Of a stretch of 64,000 nt of DNA, positions 9,051 through 20,679 are shown one piece after another. The DNA lies in contig NZ_CP060820.1 of the NCBI RefSeq assembly GCF_014489475.1, positions 1,690,001 to 1,754,000 on the forward strand. Reading direction: 5' to 3'. Origin of the DNA: Lysobacter terrestris (GTDB taxonomy: Bacteria > Pseudomonadota > Gammaproteobacteria > Xanthomonadales > Xanthomonadaceae). Within the stretch, counting starts at the first letter, position 1. Each line of letters opens with the position of its first letter. A model generated the notes under the pieces. That model ran no database searches and was not told where the DNA came from. It saw only the letters and a program-made list of their open reading frames with translations. The translations under genes were made by a program, and so were the position numbers.

Positions 9051-9970
9051 CCCTGCGCCTGGGACTGCTCCTGCTTGCGCTTATGCTGCTGTGGCCGGCA
9101 ACGGCCAATGCACAGAGCTGCACCTTGTCCGCGCAGTCGCTCGCCTTCGGCACGATCGGCACGCCGACCGCGCAGCGCGATGCCACTGCCGACGTGACCG
9201 TTACCTGCACCGGTTCGCCCGGCGTCGTGCGCGTATGCCTGACCATCGATGCCGGTACTGCGCCGAGCACCGCGATCAACCGCGTGATGCGCTTCGGTAC
9301 GAACCAGCTCGCCTATGCGATCTCGGCCACATCTGGCGGAACCACATGGGGTGACACCAACCTCACCGGTCAGGAAGTGCCCGTTACGATCAGCGGAAGC
9401 AGCGGCAACGCGACGGCGCGCATGTATGGGCGCATTGCCGCAGCCCAGAACGTGGTTGCCGGCACCTACTCCTCGACGCTCGCGGTGCGCGGCCGCATCC
9501 CCAGCGGCGGGTCGCCCTGCACCAGTGGCAGCAGCGGCACTACCCTGACTGCTGCATCGTTCACCGCCAACGCCACGCTGGGCGGCATCTGCTCCATAAC
9601 CGCCGCGCCGGTGAACTTCGGCACGGTAGCCAACCTATCGAGCGGGCTCAGTGCCAGCGGCGCGCTCAGCGTGACCTGCAGCAACACCATGCCCTACAGC
9701 ATCGCGCTCAATGCCGGCACGACCACGGGCAACACCATCGCTGCCCGCAAGCTGGCCCTGAACGGCGCCGGCGCGGGCGTCGTCTCCTACCAGCTCTACC
9801 AGGACAGCGGGCGCGCCACGCTCTGGGGTGACGGCAGCAGCGGCGCCACCTATCCCGGCACCGGCAGCGGCACCGCGCAGACCATCCCGGTGCACGCATA
9901 CGTGCCCAACCAGGCCACGCCGGGGTCGGGGACGTACCGCGACACCGTGACCGCGACGATCACCTACTGA
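9047..9970 (+). CDS. Two-domain spore coat U protein, probable pilus tip adhesin (CsuE-like)
   Basis: 307 residues with a signal peptide (cut after ANAQ) and two SCPU domains in tandem. The first starts at SCTLSAQSLAFGTIG, the second at GICSITAAPVNFGTV and ends TVTATITY. Two-domain SCPU proteins cap the tip of archaic chaperone-usher pili (CsuE in Acinetobacter). Tip function is inferred from domain architecture and last position in the operon. The ATG overlaps the usher stop as ATGA. Confidence 0.85.
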   Translation: MTLRLGLLLLALMLLWPATANAQSCTLSAQSLAFGTIGTPTAQRDATADVTVTCTGSPGVVRVCLTIDAGTAPSTAINRVMRFGTNQLAYAISATSGGTTWGDTNLTGQEVPVTISGSSGNATARMYGRIAAAQNVVAGTYSSTLAVRGRIPSGGSPCTSGSSGTTLTAASFTANATLGGICSITAAPVNFGTVANLSSGLSASGALSVTCSNTMPYSIALNAGTTTGNTIAARKLALNGAGAGVVSYQLYQDSGRATLWGDGSSGATYPGTGSGTAQTIPVHAYVPNQATPGSGTYRDTVTATITY

Positions 9971-10011
9971 CCGTCCGTGCGCGACCCGCACGGGTCGCGA
10001 TTCCAGGCAAA

Positions 10012-10037
10012 AGAAAGGGAGGCCACAGGGGCCTCCC
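10012..10037 (-). terminator. Intrinsic terminator for the acid phosphatase gene
   Basis: Stem GGGAGGCC (10017-10024) / GGCCTCCC (10030-10037); read on the minus strand it is followed by TTTCTTTT. It serves the phosphatase transcript arriving from 10204. A short GC hairpin at about 9980-9999 could end the pilus operon but lacks a U-tract. Confidence 0.7.
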
Positions 10038-10203
10038 GCAATCCGGCGCGAGGCCGGTGGACTTGGTTGTGGCGCGATTCCGGCAAGGCCGGATGCAGGC
10101 AGGTTAATCGCCTTCCGGACTTTAAGCAATACTTTTCTATATTGCTATAACTTATTGATTTACATAATGGATCATGCCAATAGCCGGTCGACTGACGCGA
10201 CGC

Positions 10204-11139
10204 TCACTCGCGCCCGTCGTCCAGCGCGGACTCCTTGGCGGCGCGGCGCGCGGCCTCGGGTTGGCGCCATTCGTTGTCGAACAGCGCCGGTTCCCAGCTG
10301 CCGTACAGCGGGTTGGGCAACGCCCACCAGCGCTCGCCGATCCACGCCAGGTACGGCGCGATCGCGGCGCGGCGGCCGTCGCGCGTGTTCGCGGTGACCT
10401 GCACGAAGTCGCCGACCTGGTCGCCGAACTGCATCAGCACGCGGTGCTTGCGCGCGACCAGCTGGCGCCGGCAGGCCTTCTCCGATCCTTCCTGCTCGCA
10501 GCCGTCGACCACAGTGCCCAGGCCGAGGAACTGGCCGTCGTCCTTGAGCGGAAAGCCCACCGCGCGCAGGTTCGCCAGCGTCGCCTCGGCCAGGCTCGCG
10601 TCGCGGTTGCTGATGTAGAAGACGGTGACGCCCTTCGATGCCGCGGCCGCCAGGAACTCGACCGCGCCCGGCAGCGGCCTGGCCTTGCGCTCGTTCACCC
10701 ATTCGCCCCAGGCGGCCTCGTTGAAGCCGCGGTGCTCGCGGATCTGCCGCACCGAGCTGGGCGAGTTGTCGAGCACGGTTTCGTCGATGTCGACGATGAT
10801 CGCCGGCGGCAGGCGCGCGAAATCGTTGCTGCGTTCCTCGTGCGGCAATGCATCCCAGTGCTTGTCGCGCAGCGCCGCATCCAGGCGCTGGCCCGCGGCG
10901 CGGTAGATCGCGGTGTAGACCAGGTCGCGCTCGACCGAGGTCTGGTACCACACCGCGGCGTTGAGGCTGTCGTCGGCCGGCGGATCCTGGGTGGCCGCGA
11001 CCGACGCGGGCATTGCAGCCGCGGCTTCGCCGGCGGCGTCCTGGTGAAGCGTGCCGTCGTGAAGCGCGCCGTCATGAAACGTGGCGCAGCCGCCGAGCAG
11101 GGCGGTGGCGAGCAGGGTCAGGGAAACGGAAGCGCGCAT
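10204..11139 (-). CDS. Class C acid phosphatase, 5'-nucleotidase lipoprotein e(P4) family
   Basis: 311-residue lipoprotein of the HAD superfamily that dephosphorylates nucleotides or other small phosphate esters at the outer membrane. The signal peptide ends in lipobox LLGGC (Cys about residue 18). The e(P4) family features are present: AVWYQTSVERDLVYTAIYRAA near the N-terminus, catalytic motif I DIDETVLDN (DxDET), motif II YISNRD, and the C-terminal FGDQVGDF motif with paired acidic residues. Length is typical. It is monocistronic with its own terminator. Confidence 0.92.
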   Translation of the reverse strand: MRASVSLTLLATALLGGCATFHDGALHDGTLHQDAAGEAAAAMPASVAATQDPPADDSLNAAVWYQTSVERDLVYTAIYRAAGQRLDAALRDKHWDALPHEERSNDFARLPPAIIVDIDETVLDNSPSSVRQIREHRGFNEAAWGEWVNERKARPLPGAVEFLAAAASKGVTVFYISNRDASLAEATLANLRAVGFPLKDDGQFLGLGTVVDGCEQEGSEKACRRQLVARKHRVLMQFGDQVGDFVQVTANTRDGRRAAIAPYLAWIGERWWALPNPLYGSWEPALFDNEWRQPEAARRAAKESALDDGRE

Positions 11140-11228
11140 GCGGTGCAGCCCGATGAAAGAATCCGGGCGAGTTTACCCAAGCGCCGTGGCAACGCCGTGG
11201 CGGTGCGCCGCGCGCAAGCCGTGCCGGA

Positions 11229-13208
11229 TCAGCCTTCCAGCAGCGCCTTGATCGCGGCGAAGCCGGCGCTCGCGCGTTCCTGCTTGCGCGCCGCGTCGGC
11301 GACCGGATCGGCGCCGTCGCGCTGCAGTTCGGCCGCGGGCAGCTCGTCGAGGAAGCGGCTCGGCTTGAGCCGCAGCTTGTCGCCCCAGCGCGAGGCCTCG
11401 CGCGAATGCGACAGCCACAGCTGTTCCTTGGCGCGGGTGATGCCGACGTAGAGCAGGCGGCGTTCCTCGTCGAGCGAGCCTTCCTCCAGCGCCATCTCGT
11501 GCGGCAGCGTGCCGTCCTCGCAGCCGACGATGAAGACGTAGCGGAACTCCAGGCCCTTGGCGCCGTGCATCGACATCAGCCGCACCTGGTTGCCGGCATC
11601 GCCCTTGTCGGCATGCGAGAGCAGCGCGAGCTGCGCGGCGAGTTCGCCGGGACCGGAACCCTTGCCGCCGTCGAACCAGCCGGCGAGTTCCTCGAGGTTT
11701 TCCTTGCGGCGCTGGAAGCTCGCCTCGTCCTTGCACTGCGCGCGGATCGACGCCAGCATCCCCGACTTCTCGCCGAGCACGCGCACCAGTTCGGCGGGGC
11801 TCAGGCGCTGCGCATCGCCGCGCAACGCACGCACGATGCCGGTGAAACCATCCAGCGCGTTGGCCGCGCGCGGCGCGAGCTGCTTGAGCGCGCCCACCGA
11901 TTCGGCGGCGCGCGACATCGGCATGTGCGCGCCGTGCGCGAGTTCGGCCAGCTTAGACAGCGTCGTCGCGCCGACTTCGCGCTTGGGCGATTGCACCGCG
12001 CGCAGGAACGCCGCGTCGTCGTCGGGATTGGCGATCAGCCGCAGCCAGGCGAGCGTGTCCTTCACTTCCTGACGTTCGAGGAAGGCGGTGCCGCCGCTGA
12101 GGTGGTAGGGAATGCGCAGCAGCTGCATCGCCTTTTCCAGCGGCCGCGACTGGTGGTTGCCGCGGAACAGGATGCAGAAGTCGCTCCACGGCGCGGAATG
12201 CTTCTGCGCGATGAAGTGGATCTCGCCCGCGACCTTTTCGGCTTCGTGCGCGTTGTCGCGGCATTCCCACACGCGGATGCGCTCGCCGTCGGGCTGGTCG
12301 CTCCACAGGGTCTTGGGATGCTCGTGCGGGTTGTGCGCGATCAACGCATTCGCGGCGCGCAGCACGCGGTTGGAGCAGCGGTAGTTCTGCTCCAGCTTGA
12401 CGATCTCCAGCGTCGGATAGTCCTTGCCCAACTGCAGCAGGTTGTCCGGGTTGGCGCCACGCCACGCGTAGATCGACTGGTCGTCGTCGCCCACGCAGGT
12501 GAACAGGCCCTTCGGCCCGGCCAGCGCCTTGAGCAGGCGGTACTGCGCGTCGTTGGTGTCCTGGCACTCGTCCACCAGCAGGTAGCCGATGCGCTCGCGC
12601 CAGCCCAGGCGCAGGTCCTCGTCGGCTTCCAGCAGCTGCACCGGCAGGCGGATCAGGTCGTCGAAGTCGACCGCGTTGAACGTGCTCAGGCGCTGCTGGT
12701 ACTTGCCGTACAGGATCGCCGCGTCCATCTCGCGCGGGCTCTGCGCCGCGGCGAGCGCCTCTTCCGGCGACAGTCCCGCGTTCTTCGCACGCGAGATCAG
12801 GTTGCGCGCGTTGTCGAGCACGTCCGGCTTGCTGCCCGCTGGCAGCAGGTCCTTCAATTGCGCGCCGGTGTCATCGCTGTCGAACACCGAGAAGCCGCGG
12901 CGCAGTCCGGCCTTGGCGTGTTCGATCTGCAGGAACTTCAGCCCCAGCGCGTGGAAGGTGCAGATGGTCAGCCCTTCGGCCGCGTCGCCCTTGATGCGCT
13001 TGGCGACGCGTTCCTTCATTTCCTTCGCCGACTTGTTGGTGAAGGTGATCGCGGCGATGCGGCGCGCGGGCATCCGTCCCGACGCGATCAGGTGCGCGAT
13101 CTTCTCGACGATGACGCGCGTCTTGCCGCTGCCGGCGCCGGCAAGCACGAGCAGGGGGCCGTCGGTGTGCAGTACGGCGGCGCGTTGGGGCGGGTTGAGG
13201 AAATGCAT
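11229..13208 (-). CDS. rep: ATP-dependent DNA helicase Rep (UvrD/SF1 family)
   Basis: 659-residue superfamily 1 3'-5' helicase that helps replication forks pass protein roadblocks. N-terminal motif Q (LNPPQRAAV), Walker A AGAGSGKT, ITFTNKSAKEMKERV, Walker B DECQDTN, QSIYAWRGA, EQNYRC, and C-terminal MSMHGAKGLEFRYVF and GITRAKEQLWLS are all present. Length matches E. coli Rep (673). The reading frame is open for another 48 codons upstream, but the ATG at 13208 starts exactly at the conserved MHFLNPPQ. Confidence 0.95.
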   Translation of the reverse strand: MHFLNPPQRAAVLHTDGPLLVLAGAGSGKTRVIVEKIAHLIASGRMPARRIAAITFTNKSAKEMKERVAKRIKGDAAEGLTICTFHALGLKFLQIEHAKAGLRRGFSVFDSDDTGAQLKDLLPAGSKPDVLDNARNLISRAKNAGLSPEEALAAAQSPREMDAAILYGKYQQRLSTFNAVDFDDLIRLPVQLLEADEDLRLGWRERIGYLLVDECQDTNDAQYRLLKALAGPKGLFTCVGDDDQSIYAWRGANPDNLLQLGKDYPTLEIVKLEQNYRCSNRVLRAANALIAHNPHEHPKTLWSDQPDGERIRVWECRDNAHEAEKVAGEIHFIAQKHSAPWSDFCILFRGNHQSRPLEKAMQLLRIPYHLSGGTAFLERQEVKDTLAWLRLIANPDDDAAFLRAVQSPKREVGATTLSKLAELAHGAHMPMSRAAESVGALKQLAPRAANALDGFTGIVRALRGDAQRLSPAELVRVLGEKSGMLASIRAQCKDEASFQRRKENLEELAGWFDGGKGSGPGELAAQLALLSHADKGDAGNQVRLMSMHGAKGLEFRYVFIVGCEDGTLPHEMALEEGSLDEERRLLYVGITRAKEQLWLSHSREASRWGDKLRLKPSRFLDELPAAELQRDGADPVADAARKQERASAGFAAIKALLEG

Positions 13209-13477
13209 TGCGATCGACGGGAGCTGGCCGCGCATTCTACTCGGGGCGGCGGTGGGCTTCCGCGGCCCGGGTGCGCTGAATGGTCGATCTGCGCGATCGC
13301 GGCGCGTGAGTTTCGGCATTCCGCGCAGCGATCGCGCCTGGATCTCGGACACATCGTCCGCCGTGCGGCGTCACTTTTCATTGCGGGAATCACGCGGCAC
13401 CCATAGGCCATCAGTTGGCTGTGACGCCGCGCACATCTCGCTAGACTTTGCGAATCTTGTTCACCGGAACGAAACGG

Positions 13478-14275
13478 ATGTCGAAGCTTCACGCACTGCA
13501 GCCCTCCGCCCTTGCACTGCTGCTCGCGATTGCGCCGGCAACGGCCCTGGCAGAACAGAAGTCGCCGCCGCCCGATCCGCTGGACAACCCGTTGTTGATC
13601 ACCGCGGGCTTCCTGAGTCACCACCAGGACATCCAGTACCGGCTGCTCGGCATGGACGCGTACAAGGAAAAGCGCTTCGAGGATGCCATGCGCTACTTCC
13701 GCCGCGCGGGCTACTTCGCGGACAAGCCCTCGCAGGGCATGGTCGGCGAGATGTACTGGAACGGAGAAGGCGTGGAAGCCGACCGTGCGCTGGCCTATGC
13801 GTGGATGGACCTGGCGGCCGAGCGCGGCTACACCGGGTTCCTCGGTTTGCGCGAAAAGTACTGGCAGGCGATGAACGAGGGCGAACGCGCCCGCGCCATC
13901 GAACAGGGGCAGGCGCTCTATGCCCGTTTCGGCGATGCCGCCGCCAAGCCGCGTTACGAAGCGGAGCTGCGCCGCGGCAAGAACAGCATCGTCGGCAGCC
14001 GCACAGGATTCAATCGCGGCGTGAAGATCGAAGTCCCGGGCCCCGCCGGTTCGCAGATGATCGATGGGTCCAAGTTCTACGACGAGCGCTACTGGAACGC
14101 AAAGAAGTACTGGGCATGGCAGGACGGCATCTGGGCGAAGCCGCGCGTGGGCAAGGTGAGCGTGGGCGAGGCCGAGGCGGTACACAAGAACGCGCCAGGG
14201 TCCCGCATCCCCGAAACCGAGCCTGAAATCGACGCGCCGGCTCCGGAAGTGCCCGAGCCCACGCCGTCGCCCTGA
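13478..14275 (+). CDS. Secreted Sel1-repeat-like protein (paralogue 1)
   Basis: 265-residue exported protein with a signal peptide (cut near TALAEQ). The central part (YKEKRFEDAMRYFRRAGYFADKPSQGM... GEMYWNGEGVEADRALAYAWMDLAAERG) resembles two Sel1/TPR-like helical repeats, a protein-interaction fold. The last 30 residues are rich in Pro/Glu. The next gene is a clear paralogue: both share AERG followed by REKYW/RENMW, then YGDA/FGDA, a PR-EAE-RR segment and GSR-GF. No enzymatic function can be assigned. Confidence 0.75.
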   Translation: MSKLHALQPSALALLLAIAPATALAEQKSPPPDPLDNPLLITAGFLSHHQDIQYRLLGMDAYKEKRFEDAMRYFRRAGYFADKPSQGMVGEMYWNGEGVEADRALAYAWMDLAAERGYTGFLGLREKYWQAMNEGERARAIEQGQALYARFGDAAAKPRYEAELRRGKNSIVGSRTGFNRGVKIEVPGPAGSQMIDGSKFYDERYWNAKKYWAWQDGIWAKPRVGKVSVGEAEAVHKNAPGSRIPETEPEIDAPAPEVPEPTPSP

Positions 14276-14389
14276 GTTGAGCGGAAGCGGTAAATCGCAA
14301 GCGCGGGCATTGCGGGCGACAGGGGGCGGGCGTAGGTTGCAGGCATCGGTTTTCCGCCTTGCATCGCCCCCTCCATCGGGACTACGGCC

Positions 14390-15139
14390 ATGAAAGTCGC
14401 AACCCTGGTGCTTGCGCTCACGTGCCTCGTGAGTGGCGGTGCATTCGCCGCCGAACCGCTGAAGCTCGTCAGCGCCGGCTTCCTCGACGTCGACGCGCAG
14501 CTGCACGCCGCCAAGGGCCATCCGAACGAGGAGTGGCGGCTGAATGGGCTCAAGTCCTACCTCGGCGGGCATTACGACGAAGCGGTCGATCGCTTCGAGC
14601 GGGCCGCCTACTTCGCCGACAAGCACGCCCAGCACTACCTGGGCCTGATCTTCTGGCACGGGCAGGGCGTGGCGACGGATCGCGTGCGCGGCTACATCTG
14701 GAGCGACCTGGCCGCCGAGCGCGGCAACCGCAGGCTGCTGGCGATCCGCGAGAACATGTGGTCGCAACTCAGTGCGCAGGAACGGCAGCAGGCGATGGCC
14801 GAGGGTGCGGCGTTCTACGACCGTTACGGCGATGCCGTCGCCCAGCCGCGCGCGGAGGCGGAGATCCGCCGCTTCGCCCGCGGCATGACCGGTAGCCGCG
14901 TGGGCTTCCGCAACCAGGCCATGGACGTACTCAACGGCGGGCCGATCAATGGCTCGTTCGGCAATGCGACGCCGGGCATGCTCGCGGCATCGGTGGCGGT
15001 CAATGGCGGCACCACCGGCGAAAAGCTCTATGCCGACGAGCGCGTCCGCCTGAAGGACTACTGGCGCGCGCAGGATCGGGAACTGGAGCGCACCGGCCGC
15101 GTCGAGCTCGGCCCGATAACGACCGCGCGCAAGCCCTGA
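14390..15139 (+). CDS. Secreted Sel1-repeat-like protein (paralogue 2)
   Basis: 249 residues with a clear signal peptide (cut after AFAAE). Sel1-like helical repeats (YDEAVDRFERAAYFADKHAQHYLGLIFWHGQGVATDRVRGYIWSDLAAERG region) align with the preceding gene over most of the length, so the two arose by tandem duplication. Here a Gly/Asn-rich stretch (about residues 175-205) replaces the loop found in paralogue 1. Function unknown; likely periplasmic or surface. 114 bp separates the two genes, so they may be transcribed separately. Confidence 0.75.
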   Translation: MKVATLVLALTCLVSGGAFAAEPLKLVSAGFLDVDAQLHAAKGHPNEEWRLNGLKSYLGGHYDEAVDRFERAAYFADKHAQHYLGLIFWHGQGVATDRVRGYIWSDLAAERGNRRLLAIRENMWSQLSAQERQQAMAEGAAFYDRYGDAVAQPRAEAEIRRFARGMTGSRVGFRNQAMDVLNGGPINGSFGNATPGMLAASVAVNGGTTGEKLYADERVRLKDYWRAQDRELERTGRVELGPITTARKP

Positions 15140-15192
15140 GCCGCATCCGCCCCGAGCGGCGGGCGGCCGCGCGCGACCGCTAAACTGTCGCG

Positions 15193-15822
15193 ATGGCCAA
15201 GCTCTACTTCTACTACTCGGCGATGAACGCCGGTAAGACCACCACGCTGCTGCAATCCGCCCACAACTACCGCGAGCGCGGCATGCGCGTGCTGATCCTG
15301 ACGCCGCGGCTGGACCACCGCGCCGGCAGCGGCACGGTCGCCTCGCGCATCGGCCTGACGGCGGAGGGGCATGCATTCGAGCGCGCCGACGACCTGGAGC
15401 GCGTGATCCGCGCCGACATCGCCGCGCACGGCAAGCTCGACTGCGTGCTGGTCGACGAGGCGCAGTTCCTCGCCAAGGCGCAGGTGTGGCAGCTCAGCGA
15501 GGTGGTGGATGCGCTGCGCATCCCGGTGCTCTGCTACGGCCTGCGCACCGACTTCCGCGGCGAGCTGTTCGAAGGCAGCCAGTACCTGCTGGCGTGGGCC
15601 GACGAGCTCAACGAGATCAAGACGATCTGCCACAGCGGCAAGAAGGCGACGATGACGGTGCGGGTGGACGATGCCGGCCGCGCGGTGCAACAGGGGCCGC
15701 AGGTCGAGATCGGCGGCAACGAGCGCTACGTCTCGGTGTCGCGCGCGGAGTTCAAGAAGGTGATGCGCGGCGAAAGCACGGTCGAGGGCCAGCCGGAACC
15801 GCAACAGCCTCCGTTGCTGTAG
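15193..15822 (+). CDS. tdk: Thymidine kinase (TK1 type)
   Basis: 209-residue enzyme phosphorylating thymidine in the salvage pathway. Walker A is SAMNAGKTT (residues 9-17), Walker B/catalytic region LVDEAQFL, then [20 protein letters not shown] and the thymidine-binding [10 protein letters not shown] near the C-terminus. Odd: of the four structural zinc ligands in E. coli Tdk (CxC...CxxH), only the first Cys (TICHSGKK) is visible; CHS replaces CFC and VSRAEF replaces VCRKH. The fold is otherwise intact and full length, so the enzyme is probably active without the zinc site. Confidence 0.93.
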   Translation: MAKLYFYYSAMNAGKTTTLLQSAHNYRERGMRVLILTPRLDHRAGSGTVASRIGLTAEGHAFERADDLERVIRADIAAHGKLDCVLVDEAQFLAKAQVWQLSEVVDALRIPVLCYGLRTDFRGELFEGSQYLLAWADELNEIKTICHSGKKATMTVRVDDAGRAVQQGPQVEIGGNERYVSVSRAEFKKVMRGESTVEGQPEPQQPPLL

Positions 15823-15830
15823 GCGCTGCT

Positions 15831-15851
15831 GTAGGGCGGCTCAAGCCCGCC
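15831..15851. repeat. Short GTAGGGCGG...CCGCC palindromic element
   Basis: GTAGGGCGGCTCAAGCCCGCC, an imperfect palindrome just after tdk. The same type of element occurs at 24536-24557. Such GTAGGGCGGGCT-type palindromes are, as far as I know, scattered in intergenic DNA of Xanthomonadaceae. Confidence 0.5.
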
Positions 15852-15927
15852 GCATCGTGCGCCACAGCGAAGCCAAGGCTCCGTCCGCAGTAGCCGGTCG
15901 TGCGCAATGGCGGGGTCAGGGCCCGCG

Positions 15928-18738
<2,811 letters not shown>

Positions 18739-18790
18739 GGTGCCGCTCTGCTCCCCCGTGAGGGCCGCCGCGCGCGCGGCGGCGCGTGGC

Positions 18791-19354
18791 TCAGGAATCC
18801 TTCAACGACGCCAGCAGGAACATCCGCGCCTTCTGCCAGTCGCGGCGGATGCTGCGCTCGGAACGCTCGAGCAGGGCGGCGATTTCCAGTTCGGACAGGC
18901 CGGCGAAGTAACGCAGCTCCACCACCTGGGCCAGCTTCTGGTCGACCGCGGCGAGCTTGGTGAGCGCCACATCCAGGCCGAGCGTTTCCTCGTCCAGGCG
19001 CAGGCCACCCTCGACGTCCTCGGGCAGGTCGGTGACGCGGTGCAGGTCGCCGCCGCGCTTCTGCGCCAGGCGCTGGCGGGCGTAGTCGACCACCACGCTG
19101 CGCATGGCCGAGGCGGCGTAGGCGAAGAAGTGCGCGCGGTCGTCGAAGTGGGCTTCGCGCCGCCCGATCAACTTGAGGTAGGCCTCGTGCACCAGTGCGG
19201 TGGCGTCGAGGGTCTGCCCGTGCTGGCCGGCGAGCTGGCGCCGGGCCATCGAGTGCAGTTCGTTGTAGAGGCGCGCGAGCACGTTGTCGAGCGCGCCGCG
19301 ATCGCCGCCACGGGCCGCATCCAGCAGCAAGGTGATGTCCGCACTATCCGCCAT
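18791..19354 (-). CDS. ECF-family RNA polymerase sigma factor (EcfK/ECF43-like)
   Basis: 187-residue sigma factor with the sigma2 region (LYNELHSMARRQLAGQ, ALVHEAYLKL, FFAYAASAMRSVVVDYARQR) and the sigma4 helix-turn-helix (VVELRYFAGLSELEIAALLERSERSIRRDWQKARMFL). It belongs to the TIGR02999-type ECF group that is usually encoded with a Ser/Thr kinase, not an anti-sigma factor. The kinase gene follows directly. ATG at 19354 gives the standard MADSADITLLLDAARGGD start; the frame is open further upstream but that part is mutM antisense. Confidence 0.9.
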   Translation of the reverse strand: MADSADITLLLDAARGGDRGALDNVLARLYNELHSMARRQLAGQHGQTLDATALVHEAYLKLIGRREAHFDDRAHFFAYAASAMRSVVVDYARQRLAQKRGGDLHRVTDLPEDVEGGLRLDEETLGLDVALTKLAAVDQKLAQVVELRYFAGLSELEIAALLERSERSIRRDWQKARMFLLASLKDS

Positions 19355-19449
19355 GTGGTACCCGACCCCCGGAGGTGAAGCCGAATATAAACCCAATCGG
19401 CAACGGCGGAGCGGGCCGTTTCGCACGGCACGCGCCGGGCGATGCGCCG

Positions 19450-20268
19450 CTACTTCTGGCAATGCGGGCACCAGACCGTAGCCCGCTGCCCGATCGCGGC
19501 CTGCTTCAGGGCCCGCCCGCAGCGCGGGCAGGGTTCGCCGCCGCGGCCGTAGGCCGAGAGCTCGAGTTCGAAGTAGCCGGGCTGGCCGTCCGGGTTGATG
19601 TAATCGCGCAGCGTGGTGCCGCCGCGTTCGATCGCGTAGGCGAGGATGCGTTTCACCGCGGCCGCAAGCAGCGCATAGCGATCGCGTGACACCTTGCCGG
19701 CCGCGCGCAGCGGCGAGATGCCGGCTTCGAACAGCGCCTCGGCGGCATAGATGTTGCCCACGCCGACCACGATCTTCTGGTCCATCAGGAAGGTCTTCAC
19801 CGGCGCCTTGCGCCCGCGGCTCAGGGCGAACAGGTAGTCGCCGCCGAACGCGTCCGACAGCGGCTCGGGGCCGAGGTCGCGCAGCAGCTCGTGGGTTGCC
19901 CCGGGCGGCTGCCACAGCAGGCAGCCGAACCGGCGCGGGTCGGTGAAACGCAGCACGCGGCGGGACCCGTCATCCAGCTCGATGTCGACATGGTCGTGCG
20001 CCTTCACCGGCGTCGCCGCCGGCAGCACGCGCAGGCTGCCGGACATGCCCAGGTGCAGCAGGGCGCTGCCGGCCTGGGTGTCGAGCAGCAGGTACTTCGC
20101 GCGCCGGCGCACCTGCTCGATGCGCTGCCCGGGCAGGAGTTCGGCGACTTCGCGTGGAATCGGCCAGCGCAGGTCCGGCCGGCGCAGGACCACGCCGGTG
20201 ATCCGGCGTCCCTCCACATGCGGTGCGAGGCCGCGGCGGGTGGTTTCGACTTCGGGCAGTTCGGGCAC
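19450..20268 (-). CDS. mutM: Formamidopyrimidine-DNA glycosylase (Fpg/MutM)
   Basis: 272-residue base excision repair enzyme removing 8-oxoguanine and cutting the abasic site. The N-terminal MPELPEVET provides the catalytic Pro2 and Glu3, Lys60-region (LLHLGMSG follows), the H2TH domain ([19 protein letters not shown]), and the C-terminal zinc finger CPRC...CPHC with the intercalating DYINPDG. Because Pro2 must be the mature N-terminus, the start must be the GTG at 20268; it directly abuts an in-frame TGA. GAGG about 8 bases upstream can act as ribosome-binding site. Upstream are two more copies of the first nine codons (see the repeat). Confidence 0.95.
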   Translation of the reverse strand: MPELPEVETTRRGLAPHVEGRRITGVVLRRPDLRWPIPREVAELLPGQRIEQVRRRAKYLLLDTQAGSALLHLGMSGSLRVLPAATPVKAHDHVDIELDDGSRRVLRFTDPRRFGCLLWQPPGATHELLRDLGPEPLSDAFGGDYLFALSRGRKAPVKTFLMDQKIVVGVGNIYAAEALFEAGISPLRAAGKVSRDRYALLAAAVKRILAYAIERGGTTLRDYINPDGQPGYFELELSAYGRGGEPCPRCGRALKQAAIGQRATVWCPHCQK

Positions 20269-20373
20269 TCAGGACCTCGGCTTGCGTGCATCCAGGGCCG
20301 CGGCGGCGGCGCAGGGCGTGCGGCGTCGGAGTGTCGCTCGCGGCGCGGTTTCGACTTCGGGCAGTTCGGGCAC
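20269..20373 (-). CDS. Possible 34-aa leader peptide from duplicated mutM start (inner copy)
   Basis: GTG at 20373 preceded by GAGG, encoding the same 34-residue peptide with one substitution (RRRTP for RRRAP), and stopping at a TGA immediately before the mutM GTG (TGAGTG). The arrangement would allow termination-reinitiation coupling into mutM. Whether it is translated cannot be seen from sequence. Confidence 0.35.
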   Translation of the reverse strand: MPELPEVETAPRATLRRRTPCAAAAALDARKPRS

Positions 20374-20478
20374 TCAGGACCTCGGCTTGCGTGCATCCAG
20401 GGCCGCGGCGGCGGCGCAGGGCGCGCGGCGTCGGAGTGTCGCTCGCGGCGCGGTTTCGACTTCGGGCAGTTCGGGCAT
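20374..20478 (-). CDS. Possible 34-aa leader peptide from duplicated mutM start (outer copy)
   Basis: ATG at 20478 starts [18 protein letters not shown]..., an Ala/Arg-rich peptide ending in ARKPRS at a TGA that abuts the GTG of the next copy. It is the only copy with ATG. No good ribosome-binding site is visible upstream, so translation is uncertain; it may simply be a by-product of the duplication. Confidence 0.3.
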   Translation of the reverse strand: MPELPEVETAPRATLRRRAPCAAAAALDARKPRS

Positions 20479-20679
20479 GACGCTAGCTTACGGAGTCGAT
20501 CGCGCGACGACCCCATTCAGTTTGCCGACCTTGCCGAACGCGCCCCCAATCCCCATCACAGTACCGTTCCATACAGGGGCGAACGTCATGCGGGGGTGGC
20601 AGAATCCCGCGTGGGACCGCGTCCTTCCACCCACCCACTTCGCCGCGGCGAAGGCGGGCGCGTCCGCTCCGGAGTTGTC

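Larger units (their letters stand above)
20242..20478 (-). repeat. 105-bp tandem repeat containing the mutM start region (2.26 copies)
   Basis: Units 20242-20346 and 20347-20451, followed by the first 27 bp of a third (20452-20478). Each copy carries the first nine mutM codons (MPELPEVET), so the gene start occurs three times: GTG at 20268, GTG at 20373 and ATG at 20478. Copies 1 and 2 differ at a single base that I can see (GCGTGCGG versus GCGCGCGG). The spacing of 35 codons keeps the copies in frame. Confidence 0.9.

Noticed and set aside
10100-10180. AT-rich stretch between the pilus operon and the phosphatase gene as a possible attachment site
   Set aside because: No direct repeat, integrase or tRNA accompanies it; probably just intergenic.
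20004-20516. Alternate-frame open frame through the mutM repeat (Cys/Pro/Lys-rich)
   Set aside because: It merely reads the 105-bp repeat in another frame; the composition is that of the repeat, and MutM motifs are in the chosen frame.
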